A DNA stretch of 6,937 bases from DATJQF01 sp035505995 (GTDB lineage Bacteria > Bacteroidota > Bacteroidia > Bacteroidales > FEN-979): positions 1 to 6,937 of the forward strand of contig DATJQF010000253.1 of the NCBI GenBank assembly GCA_035505995.1, written 5' to 3'. Every line of letters begins with the position of its first letter. Positions within the stretch are counted from its first letter, which is position 1. The notes under the pieces are model-generated. The model did no database searches. It was given only the letters and a program-made list of their open reading frames with translations, and was not told where the DNA came from. Of this stretch, positions 1-6,208 are shown one piece after another. Position numbers and translations under genes: made by a program.

Positions 1-2
1 CT

Positions 3-965
3 CTGCGGATCGACAAGTACCTGATGGCCAAGATCGGCCATGCTTCCCGGAACCGGGTCCAGAACTCCGCCCGTGCGGGAAATATCCTGGTAAATGACAA
101 GCCGGTCAAGCCCAACCACAAGATCCGCCCGCTCGACGTGATCAGCATCGTGCTGGCCTACCCGCCCAGGGATACCGAGGTTCAGCCGGAACACCTGCCG
201 CTCAATATCCTGTATGAGGACGAAGAGGTGCTGGTGGTCAATAAACCCGCCGGGATGGTGGTTCACCCGGGGCATGGGAATTTCACCGGCACGTTGCTGA
301 ACGGCCTGGTGTATCATTTCCAGCATGCGGAGCAGAATAAGGGAAAAGAGCTCTCCCCCTTCCTGGTTCACCGGATCGACAAAGATACATCGGGGATCCT
401 GTTGGTGGCCAAGAACGAGATGGCCCAGACCCGGCTGGCCAAACAGTTCTTCAATCACACCATCGACCGGAAATACGTCGCCCTGGTCTGGGGCGATCCT
501 TCGGAAGATACAGGGACGATCGAAGGCTTTATCGGCAGGGATGAACGGGATCGGCTGGTGATGAGGATCTATGAGGAAGAGGACGAAAAGGGCCGGCATT
601 CGGTCACACACTACCGGGTGCTGGAGCGATTCGGCTATGTGACGCTGGTGGAATGCAAACTCGAGACCGGCCGCACGCACCAGATCCGGGCCCATTTCCG
701 GCATATCGGGCATCCGCTGTTCAACGATGAGAAATACGGGGGCGATAAGATCCTGAAAGGAACGACCTTTACCAAATACCGGCAGTTCGTGGAGAATTGC
801 TTCCGGATCCTGCCCCGGCAGGCGCTGCACGCCCAATCCCTGGGATTCGTCCACCCCACCACGTCTGCGCCGATGCATTTCGATTCGCCGCTTCCGCCTG
901 ATTTCTCGGAGCTGGTAGACAAATGGAGGAAATACAGCATTCACCAGAAAACCGCACGGGAATGA
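3..965 (+). CDS. rluD: RluD-like 23S rRNA pseudouridine synthase (5' partial)
   Basis: This enzyme converts selected uridines of 23S rRNA to pseudouridine in the cytoplasm. The frame is already open at the first bases and reads LRIDKYL before the Met at 24. That is the beginning of an S4 RNA-binding domain, so the true start lies upstream of the window and roughly 25-40 residues are missing. Numbering from the Met at 24, the S4 domain fills about residues 1-45. The RluA-family catalytic domain follows: NKPAGMVVHPG at 73-83, HRIDKDTSG with the catalytic Asp at 119, the conserved Tyr at 151, and GRTHQIRAH at 216-224. The C-terminal stretch FNDEKYGG, then KGTTFTKYRQFVENCF and QALHAQSLGFVHP, is the form usual in Bacteroidota RluD homologues. 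The stop overlaps the next start as ATGA, so the two genes are probably co-translated. The family is certain; the exact uridines modified (E. coli RluD: 1911/1915/1917) are inferred from the S4 plus RluA architecture. Confidence 0.93.
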   Translation: MRIDKYLMAKIGHASRNRVQNSARAGNILVNDKPVKPNHKIRPLDVISIVLAYPPRDTEVQPEHLPLNILYEDEEVLVVNKPAGMVVHPGHGNFTGTLLNGLVYHFQHAEQNKGKELSPFLVHRIDKDTSGILLVAKNEMAQTRLAKQFFNHTIDRKYVALVWGDPSEDTGTIEGFIGRDERDRLVMRIYEEEDEKGRHSVTHYRVLERFGYVTLVECKLETGRTHQIRAHFRHIGHPLFNDEKYGGDKILKGTTFTKYRQFVENCFRILPRQALHAQSLGFVHPTTSAPMHFDSPLPPDFSELVDKWRKYSIHQKTARE

Positions 966-1693
966 GAATAGCCGTCACTTTCCTCGCCTCCTGCTGGTTC
1001 TGGTTCTCGCTGTTCTTCTTCTCGGCGGTCATGTTCCCCTTGTCCCTGACGATCTGGTTCTTCACCCTGCCTTTCGACCGGAATAAAAAAGCCGTGCACT
1101 GGTACACCTGCGTGTGGTCGTGCGTGATCCTGGGAGTCAACCCTTACTGGAAGGTAAGGCTTCGCGGGAAGGAGAAGATCGACCGGAAAGCCACCTATGT
1201 GATCCTGTCGAACCATGCTTCAGGGGCGGACATCCTCGTGCTATTCCGCTTTTTTATCCGTTTCAAATGGGTGGCGAAGCAGGAGCTGTTCCGGGTGCCA
1301 ATCATCGGGTGGAACATGAGCCTGAACCGCTACATCTCCATCAAGAGGCAGAAAGGCAGAAGCCGCCTGGCGATGATGGACAAGGCGGCGGAGGAGATCC
1401 GGAAGGGAAATTCCGTAATGATCTTCCCCGAGGGAACCCGTACCCGCGACGGGAACCTGCAGCCGTTCAAATCAGGGGCGTTCCGGCTGGCCCTTGAGAC
1501 CCGCTCTCCCATCCTGCCCATCGCGATCAAGGGGACGTTTCATACGATCCGCAAGGGCGGGTTCCTGATCCACCGGAACCATAACATAGAGGCGGTGGTG
1601 CTGGATGCGATCCCCTATGAAGCCTTCGGAGCGCTGGAGCCCGACCAGGCTGCCTTGATGGTTCATGACCTGATCAATAAGGAACTTAAATAA
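962..1693 (+). CDS. plsC: 1-acyl-sn-glycerol-3-phosphate acyltransferase, PlsC type
   Basis: This is a membrane-bound acyltransferase that most likely adds the second fatty acid to lysophosphatidic acid in phospholipid synthesis. From the ATG at 962 it has 243 residues. A very hydrophobic N-terminal segment (about 3-37) should anchor it in the inner membrane. The family blocks are all present in order: NHASGAD with the HX4D catalytic pair His85 and Asp90, GWNMSLNRYISIKR (116-129), FPEGTRTRDG (155-164) and ILPIAIKGT (184-192). Block I usually reads NHQS-x-x-D; here the Gln is Ala, which leaves the His and Asp intact. I chose 962 because it forms an ATGA overlap with the stop of the rluD-like gene. 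An in-frame ATG at 923 would add 13 polar residues lying wholly inside that gene. Neither start has a convincing ribosome binding site. The family is clear, but this broad group also includes acyltransferases acting on other lysolipids, so the exact substrate is inferred. Confidence 0.9.
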   Translation: MRIAVTFLASCWFWFSLFFFSAVMFPLSLTIWFFTLPFDRNKKAVHWYTCVWSCVILGVNPYWKVRLRGKEKIDRKATYVILSNHASGADILVLFRFFIRFKWVAKQELFRVPIIGWNMSLNRYISIKRQKGRSRLAMMDKAAEEIRKGNSVMIFPEGTRTRDGNLQPFKSGAFRLALETRSPILPIAIKGTFHTIRKGGFLIHRNHNIEAVVLDAIPYEAFGALEPDQAALMVHDLINKELK

Positions 1694-1699
1694 ACTCAT

Positions 1700-1751
1700 C
1701 CCCAACCCCCCTGCCCGCCGGCAGGCAGCCTTCACTTGAGAAGAGAAGGGG
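1700..1751. terminator. GC-rich nested inverted repeats between convergent genes
   Basis: The 64 bases between the stops of the acyltransferase gene and mqnE contain a perfect 6-bp stem, CCTGCC (1710-1715) and GGCAGG (1720-1725), with a four-base loop. A second stem follows, CCTTC (1729-1733) with GAAGG (1745-1749), and CCCC (1700-1703) can pair with GGGG (1748-1751) around both. The position between convergent genes suits a two-way terminator, but there is no clear T-run on either strand. It may equally be a small dispersed palindromic repeat. Confidence 0.4.
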
Positions 1752-1757
1752 CTTACG

Positions 1758-2867
1758 TTATATTCTCCTGTAAAGTGAGTCCCGTTCGACCGGCTCTTTG
1801 CCGGCTCCCCGGATCAGTTCCTGCATCTCAGAAACCGTCATGGCCGGGTGCTGCTCGGCGGAACCGGCTGTGGAGTAGATCTTCGTGGAGTCATTGATGG
1901 TACCGTCCAGATCGTCCACCCCGAAAGAAAGGGAAAGCTGGGCAAAGGACTTGCCCGACATGGGCCAGTATCCTTTCAGATGGGGAAAATTGTCGAGGAA
2001 GATGGCGGATACCGCGTAATTGCGCATATCCTCGATCATTGTGACCTCCGGCAGCTCGGAAAGCTCGTTATTTGCATTTCTGAATTTCAGCGGGATGAAG
2101 GCATTGAATCCGCCGGTCCGGTCCTGGAGGTCACGCAGTTGCTTCAGGTGATCGATGCGGTGCCGGTAATTTTCGATATGCCCGTAAAGCATGGTCGCAT
2201 TGGAGGTGATCCCCAGTTCATGCGCAGTCTCATGGATCTTCAGCCAGTCGTTGGAATGGACCTTCGTGGGACAGATCTGCTCCCGGATGACGTCATCGAG
2301 GATCTCCGCCCCGCCGCCGGGGATGGAACCGAGCCCGCAGGATTGTAAATATTCCAGTCCTTCCCGGTAGGATCTTCCCGCTTTCCGGATCATGTAATCC
2401 AGCTCCACCGCCGAAAGCGCCTTGATATGCAGGTCGGGCCTGATCGCCTTGATCTTCCTCAGCAATCCCCCGTAATATTCCAGGTCCTTTTCCAGGTGGA
2501 CTGCACCCGTGATATGGACTTCCCGGACATTCGGATCCTGTTTCCGCACCGTTTCCAGCATCTCCTCAACCCCAAGGTCCCAGCTTTCCTTGCTGAAATG
2601 GTGCGAATAGGAACAGAAGCAGCACCGGTTGACGCAGATATTGGTCGGCTCGATATGAAAATTTCGGATGAAATAGACCTCATTCCCGCTTTTCCGGTTC
2701 TTTATGATCTCTGCCAGCGCTCCCAGGTACCCGGTTCCCGCTTTCTCAAACAGCAACAGCCCTTCCTCCGGGGTGATCCGCACACCACCCGTTACTTTCC
2801 GCGTTATCCCGAGGAATCCGGGAGGAGTGATCTGGTCGACAACCGCTGAATTTCCGGGTTTATTCAC
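1758..2867 (-). CDS. mqnE: Aminodeoxyfutalosine synthase MqnE (radical SAM)
   Basis: MqnE joins 3-(1-carboxyvinyl)oxybenzoate to the adenosyl group of S-adenosylmethionine, forming aminodeoxyfutalosine in the futalosine route to menaquinone. The 369-residue protein has an N-terminal helical segment (ITPEEGLLLFEKAGTGYLGAL, 31-51), then the radical-SAM cluster motif CX3CX2C at Cys78, Cys82 and Cys85, preceded by HIEPTNICVN. SIPGGGAEIL (181-190), ICPTKV (198-203), NATMLYGHIENYRHR (223-237) and TGGFNAFIPLKF (251-262) separate MqnE from its relative MqnC. The tail LSLSFGVDDLDGTINDSTKI and PVERDSLY matches Bacteroidota MqnE. The start is GTG: an in-frame TAA lies five codons upstream (2880-2882) and no ATG is available near it. 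HITGAVHLEKD (118-128) departs from the GG-x-HP form that I remember as usual there. The gene follows the protease gene on the same strand after 59 bases. I see no TAnnTTTG promoter in that gap, so read-through transcription is possible. Confidence 0.93.
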   Translation of the reverse strand: MNKPGNSAVVDQITPPGFLGITRKVTGGVRITPEEGLLLFEKAGTGYLGALAEIIKNRKSGNEVYFIRNFHIEPTNICVNRCCFCSYSHHFSKESWDLGVEEMLETVRKQDPNVREVHITGAVHLEKDLEYYGGLLRKIKAIRPDLHIKALSAVELDYMIRKAGRSYREGLEYLQSCGLGSIPGGGAEILDDVIREQICPTKVHSNDWLKIHETAHELGITSNATMLYGHIENYRHRIDHLKQLRDLQDRTGGFNAFIPLKFRNANNELSELPEVTMIEDMRNYAVSAIFLDNFPHLKGYWPMSGKSFAQLSLSFGVDDLDGTINDSTKIYSTAGSAEQHPAMTVSEMQELIRGAGKEPVERDSLYRRI

Positions 2868-2926
2868 GTTGTGCGTATTTTACGCTTTACACATTTCAGT
2901 GGTCACTCTGCATTCGTCTTTATAGG

Positions 2927-4609
2927 TCATCTCTTTTGCCGCACTATCTTCTGCGACTCCATTTTGCGCCCGTCGTTTACCTGAAGAACATAGATCCCTT
3001 CCGGCAGATCGCCGGGATCGAGGGTGAGGGAGTTTCCGGGAGGCGAATTGTATTCCTTTTCAAAGCAGGGTATCCCCAGCAGGTCCAGGATGGAGATATG
3101 AAGCCGTTCGCCGGTGAAGTCCCCGGTCTCAACGGTCAGGGTATTTCCGAACGGGTTGGGATAGACCTTTAACCCGGAGCCGGCCTGAAGGGGAGGCCCG
3201 GCGGAAAGGGCCGTGCCGTCGAGGACCCACATCCCGGTGTTGCCGGGGTCGAGCCAGTCCTTAAGGCGGGTGGTGGAGTCATTCCCGTTTGAGGCCCACG
3301 ACCAGGAGAACTTGCCATAATAATCCGGCAGGTTCAATGAGTTCGTATCGCAGTCAGAGTCCCCTCCCGTCAGCGTCCCCACGATCCTGCCACGGTCGTC
3401 GAAGATGGGGGAACCGGAGGAGCCGCCTTCGGTCACTCCGTGCCCGTTGACCGTCGGCGACCATACCACTTTCCAGTGCGACTTCAGGGTTCCGCCCGAC
3501 CACACGCTGGAGATCAGGTTGGTCGTATAGGTCGAGATCTTCTTGATATCTCCCTGCGGATGGTGAATGCCCACTCCGCTGGGGCTGGTGGTGTCCTTCC
3601 GGTTCCACCCGTTGTAGTATACTGCAAAGGAATCGGGGATGCTTTCATTGAGAAGCACCAGGAAGAAATCGGAGCCGGTATTGCCGCTGTTGCCCCCGTG
3701 AGCCTTAAGCACCGCGCCGGTCATCGAGTTCGGGACAGGCGGCACGGGAGGGTTCGGGCAATAGGGAGATTCAAAGTTGAAATAAAAGATCCACTGCTGG
3801 ATATCCGAGGCGGAAGCTCCGTTCCCGCAATGATCGGCCGTCAGCACATAGGGCAGGTGATCGCATGGCACATCGTTGACCACCGAGCCGCTGCACCAGT
3901 AAAGGGAGCCCAGCCGGCGGACCTGTATCCGCACCACCCCTCTCACCTGTTTTTTCCAGTTATCGCCTTCCATGCATTTTACGTTCACCTCGCAGGCTCC
4001 TGCCTGACCCTGCGGCTGCCATTCCGGGTACATCCAGTCGACGCCCCGGTAGGCATATGCGATCCCGTTCAAATGAAGCAACGGTTCCTCCCGGCTTGCC
4101 TCCGGCTGAACATATTCCAGGACGAGGGACTCCCCTTTTACAAGCTCAGCGGCAAAAAGACCTTCGGAAGAATTATCGATACCGGTATAGGCGCCCAGCA
4201 CACGGCTTTTATCTTCATTATACAGGAACAGCTGACCCCCGGCAGGGATCCTGAAGCGATCAAAATAGGCCGAAAGCGCCAGCGCCCCGGGAACGGTCAC
4301 CCGGATCCGCCAGATCCTTCCTCCCCCGGGAAGATCGGTCCAGGCTCCTCCGGTGGCCGGACTGATATCCGCCGGCAGGATCACGGCAAACCGGTATGGC
4401 GACGGATTTTCTTCATCCTCGCGGTTCAACTGCGCGGCATCCGGGACCTGCAGCGTCATGGTGGGGACCTTATCTGCTGCCAGGGAAAATAACGTGGAAG
4501 GAGGCACCCCGCCCTGGTTCAGCTGGGCCCGCAGGGTACCCGTGAAACCCGTCAGCAGCAGGATCAGCCCCGCAAAAAAAACAGTGCGAAAAAGTCCGGT
4601 TCTTACCAT
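2927..4609 (-). CDS. Secreted lysyl endopeptidase-like S1 protease with T9SS sorting domain
   Basis: This is a 560-residue secreted serine protease of the trypsin fold, closest in pattern to Achromobacter lysyl endopeptidase (Lys-C, API). Residues 1-28 form a signal peptide with likely cleavage after LRA. Residues 29 to about 200 are a propeptide, and 201-470 the protease domain. The triad is His260 (TADHCG), Asp314 (GSDFF) and Ser398 (GSSGSP). Six cysteines reproduce the API disulfide spacing: 206-420, 212-284 and 239-261. Asp429 (PDYYGKF) lines up with API Asp225, the lysine-selecting residue, so cleavage after Lys is predicted. Differences: Thr414 replaces API His210, Cys249 is an extra cysteine, and residue 200 before the inferred mature end is Gln rather than Lys. 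Residues 479-560 form a type A Por/T9SS C-terminal domain (KVYPNPFGNTLTV, GIYVLQV, basic end). It should therefore cross the outer membrane by the type IX system and be released or anchored at the cell surface. The API comparison is from memory, not an alignment. Confidence 0.92.
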   Translation of the reverse strand: MVRTGLFRTVFFAGLILLLTGFTGTLRAQLNQGGVPPSTLFSLAADKVPTMTLQVPDAAQLNREDEENPSPYRFAVILPADISPATGGAWTDLPGGGRIWRIRVTVPGALALSAYFDRFRIPAGGQLFLYNEDKSRVLGAYTGIDNSSEGLFAAELVKGESLVLEYVQPEASREEPLLHLNGIAYAYRGVDWMYPEWQPQGQAGACEVNVKCMEGDNWKKQVRGVVRIQVRRLGSLYWCSGSVVNDVPCDHLPYVLTADHCGNGASASDIQQWIFYFNFESPYCPNPPVPPVPNSMTGAVLKAHGGNSGNTGSDFFLVLLNESIPDSFAVYYNGWNRKDTTSPSGVGIHHPQGDIKKISTYTTNLISSVWSGGTLKSHWKVVWSPTVNGHGVTEGGSSGSPIFDDRGRIVGTLTGGDSDCDTNSLNLPDYYGKFSWSWASNGNDSTTRLKDWLDPGNTGMWVLDGTALSAGPPLQAGSGLKVYPNPFGNTLTVETGDFTGERLHISILDLLGIPCFEKEYNSPPGNSLTLDPGDLPEGIYVLQVNDGRKMESQKIVRQKR

Positions 4610-4634
4610 AAAAGAAGTGTTTGGATCAGACCGG

Positions 4635-4642
4635 CAAAGATA
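4635..4642 (-). promoter_or_regulatory. Candidate -7 promoter element for the protease gene
   Basis: The minus strand reads TATCTTTG, a full match to the Bacteroidota -7 consensus TAnnTTTG, 25 bases upstream of the ATG at 4609. Transcription would begin about 20 bases before the start codon. No TTTG-type -33 element is visible at the expected distance, which limits confidence. Confidence 0.35.
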
Positions 4643-4690
4643 CTGAAATAGGGAAAACGGGACCGGCGTATGACATTAAGCAAATTATAC

Positions 4691-4698
4691 TACTTTTG
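4691..4698 (+). promoter_or_regulatory. Candidate -7 promoter element for the transporter-mqnB operon
   Basis: TACTTTTG matches the Bacteroidota -7 consensus TAnnTTTG. A start a few bases downstream, near 4705, would put the whole heptamer array in a 5' untranslated leader of about 70 bases. A -33 element is not obvious. The element lies about 50 bases from the divergent candidate promoter of the protease gene. Confidence 0.35.
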
Positions 4699-4713
4699 AG
4701 CAAACCTATTATA

Positions 4714-4768
4714 ATTACGGATTAGGGATTACGGATTACGGATTACGGATTACGGATTAGGGATTACG
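4714..4768 (+). repeat. Heptamer tandem array, (ATTACGG)n with ATTAGGG variants
   Basis: There are eight uninterrupted units. Units 1, 3, 4, 5 and 6 are ATTACGG, units 2 and 7 are ATTAGGG, and unit 8 is ATTACG followed by A. The order of the variable base is C, G, C, C, C, C, G, C. The array ends six bases before the transporter ATG at 4775. It is open in that gene's frame back to a TAA at 4712, but it offers no usual start codon. The reverse complement of the same unit occurs downstream of mqnB. Confidence 0.97.
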
Positions 4769-4774
4769 AAAAAG

Positions 4775-6208
4775 ATGCAAATGGAACAAACCCAGAATTT
4801 GAAGAAAGCCCCGCCGGCGGCATTGCGCTGGATCGTGCTGGTGTTCATCAGCCTTGCCATGTTCGGCAATTACTACATCTACGACTGCATCAGCCCGCTG
4901 GCCGACGTCCTGAAGGCGCAGCTGCATTTCACCGACAAGAACATCGGGCTGCTCCAGGGGATCTACAGCATTCCCAATATATTCATGGTGCTGATCGGCG
5001 GCATCATCATCGACCGCATCGGCACTAAAAAAGCGGCGCTGATCTTTGCCGTCCTGGTCTTTCTCGGGGCGATGGTCACCACCCTTCACGGGAGTATCCT
5101 CACCATGGCGACCGGCCGGCTTATTTTCGGACTGGGGGCCGAGTCGATGATCGTCGCCATCACCACGATCCTTGCAAGATGGTTTAAAGGCAAGGAGCTC
5201 TCATTCGCTTTCGGACTCAACCTGACGATCGCCCGCCTGGGCTCCTTCCTGGCCCTGAACTCCCCCACCTGGGGCAAGGCGATGTTCCAGTACTGGCAGA
5301 AGCCGTTGTGGATCGCCGTGGGCGCCGGCATCATCGCCGTCCTGACGCTGGCCATCTATTACCTCATCGATATGTATTCGGTGAAAAGGTATGTCCTGAG
5401 CAAGGAAGGAAACCAGGACAAGATCGTCCTGAAGGATCTGATCAAATTCGGGAAGTCCTTCTGGTTCATCACCCTCCTGTGCGTGACTTTCTATTCGGCG
5501 ATGTTCCCGTTCCAGACCTTCGCCGTCAAGTTCTTCAAGGAAGTGCACCTGACGGGTCTCCCCGACGATGTGGCGCGCGGCATGGGGGGATTCCTTTCGA
5601 GCCTGCTGACGCTTTCCGCGATGATCCTCACCCCGCTTTTCGGGCTGCTCTCCGATAAGATCGGCAAGCGCTCGCTGCTGATGATGTTCGGTTCCCTGCT
5701 GATCATCCCGGTTTACCTGATCATGGCTTACAGCGTCCGGAAAGTCACCCTGCCCCCTGATGTGGTGAGCCTGTTCTCCTCCTCGGGAGATAACCTGGGG
5801 TTTGTGGGATGGATCTCCTATGTCGGCGAGATGATCGCCACCCTGTTCCGGTATTTTCCCAACATCGCCATCCCGATGATGATGATGGGCATTGCGTTCT
5901 CGCTGATCCCCGCGGTGATGTGGCCTTCCGTAGCCATCATCGTCGATCAGTCGAAGCTGGGCACGGCCTACGGACTTATGACCATGATCCAGAACATAGG
6001 ACTGGCCGCCTTCAACCTGATCATCGGGTGGGCGAACGATTTCTCCTCGGCCTCCGCAGCCCATCCGCAGGGATACCACCTGGGGATGTGGATCTTCAGC
6101 TCCCTGGGATTCTTTGGTCTTATCTTCGCGTTCCTGCTGAGAAAGAATGAGACCGGGCCTAAAGCCCATGGACTCGAATACGGCACAGCCTTCAACAAGC
6201 GGCCATGA
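4775..6208 (+). CDS. MFS transporter, MFSD1-like
   Basis: This is an inner-membrane secondary transporter of the major facilitator superfamily, 477 residues with about 12 hydrophobic segments. The two halves each carry the MFS loop motif: GGIIIDRIGTKK (75-86) and FGLLSDKIGKRS (289-300). The stretch GRLIFGLGAES (114-124), then WFKGKELSFAFGL (136-148) and ARLGS (153-157), resembles the MFSD1 family. So does WPSVAIIVDQSKLGTAYGL (383-401) near the end. A polar loop at about 320-348 separates two late membrane segments and is longer than usual. Animal MFSD1 has been reported as a lysosomal dipeptide transporter, but the substrate of bacterial members is unknown to me and I do not assign one. The start could be 4775 or the ATG two codons later at 4781; neither has a strong ribosome binding site. 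The stop overlaps the mqnB start as ATGA, so the two proteins are probably made together. Confidence 0.9.
   Translation: MQMEQTQNLKKAPPAALRWIVLVFISLAMFGNYYIYDCISPLADVLKAQLHFTDKNIGLLQGIYSIPNIFMVLIGGIIIDRIGTKKAALIFAVLVFLGAMVTTLHGSILTMATGRLIFGLGAESMIVAITTILARWFKGKELSFAFGLNLTIARLGSFLALNSPTWGKAMFQYWQKPLWIAVGAGIIAVLTLAIYYLIDMYSVKRYVLSKEGNQDKIVLKDLIKFGKSFWFITLLCVTFYSAMFPFQTFAVKFFKEVHLTGLPDDVARGMGGFLSSLLTLSAMILTPLFGLLSDKIGKRSLLMMFGSLLIIPVYLIMAYSVRKVTLPPDVVSLFSSSGDNLGFVGWISYVGEMIATLFRYFPNIAIPMMMMGIAFSLIPAVMWPSVAIIVDQSKLGTAYGLMTMIQNIGLAAFNLIIGWANDFSSASAAHPQGYHLGMWIFSSLGFFGLIFAFLLRKNETGPKAHGLEYGTAFNKRP

Noticed and set aside
923..961. Upstream in-frame ATG for the acyltransferase
   Set aside because: It adds 13 polar residues before the membrane segment and lies inside the rluD-like gene. 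The ATGA overlap at 962 is a better coupled start, though 923 is not excluded.
635..1216. Overlapping minus-strand open frames across the rluD-plsC junction
   Set aside because: They overlap two well-supported plus-strand genes and each other, with no motifs.
2873..2885. Small hairpin GCGTA-TTT-TACGC just upstream of mqnE
   Set aside because: A five-base stem with a three-base loop is too short to claim as a regulatory element or terminator without conservation data.
2868..2926. Riboswitch or small RNA in the protease-mqnE gap
   Set aside because: The gap is only 59 bases and shows no recognisable aptamer core.
3440..4492. A 350-codon open frame on the plus strand, antisense to the protease gene
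   Set aside because: It has no recognisable domain and a composition full of His, Arg, Gly and Pro typical of a GC-rich shadow frame. The minus-strand protease has a signal peptide, catalytic triad and sorting domain.
4714..4768. CRISPR array or telomere sequence
   Set aside because: The seven-base units abut with no spacers and there are no cas genes, so it is not CRISPR. The ATTAGGG variants look telomere-like, but the array is internal, short and dominated by ATTACGG.
5201..6169. A 322-codon open frame on the minus strand, antisense to the transporter gene
   Set aside because: It is very rich in Asp, Glu, Gln, His and Arg, as expected from reading hydrophobic membrane codons backwards, and shows no family motif.
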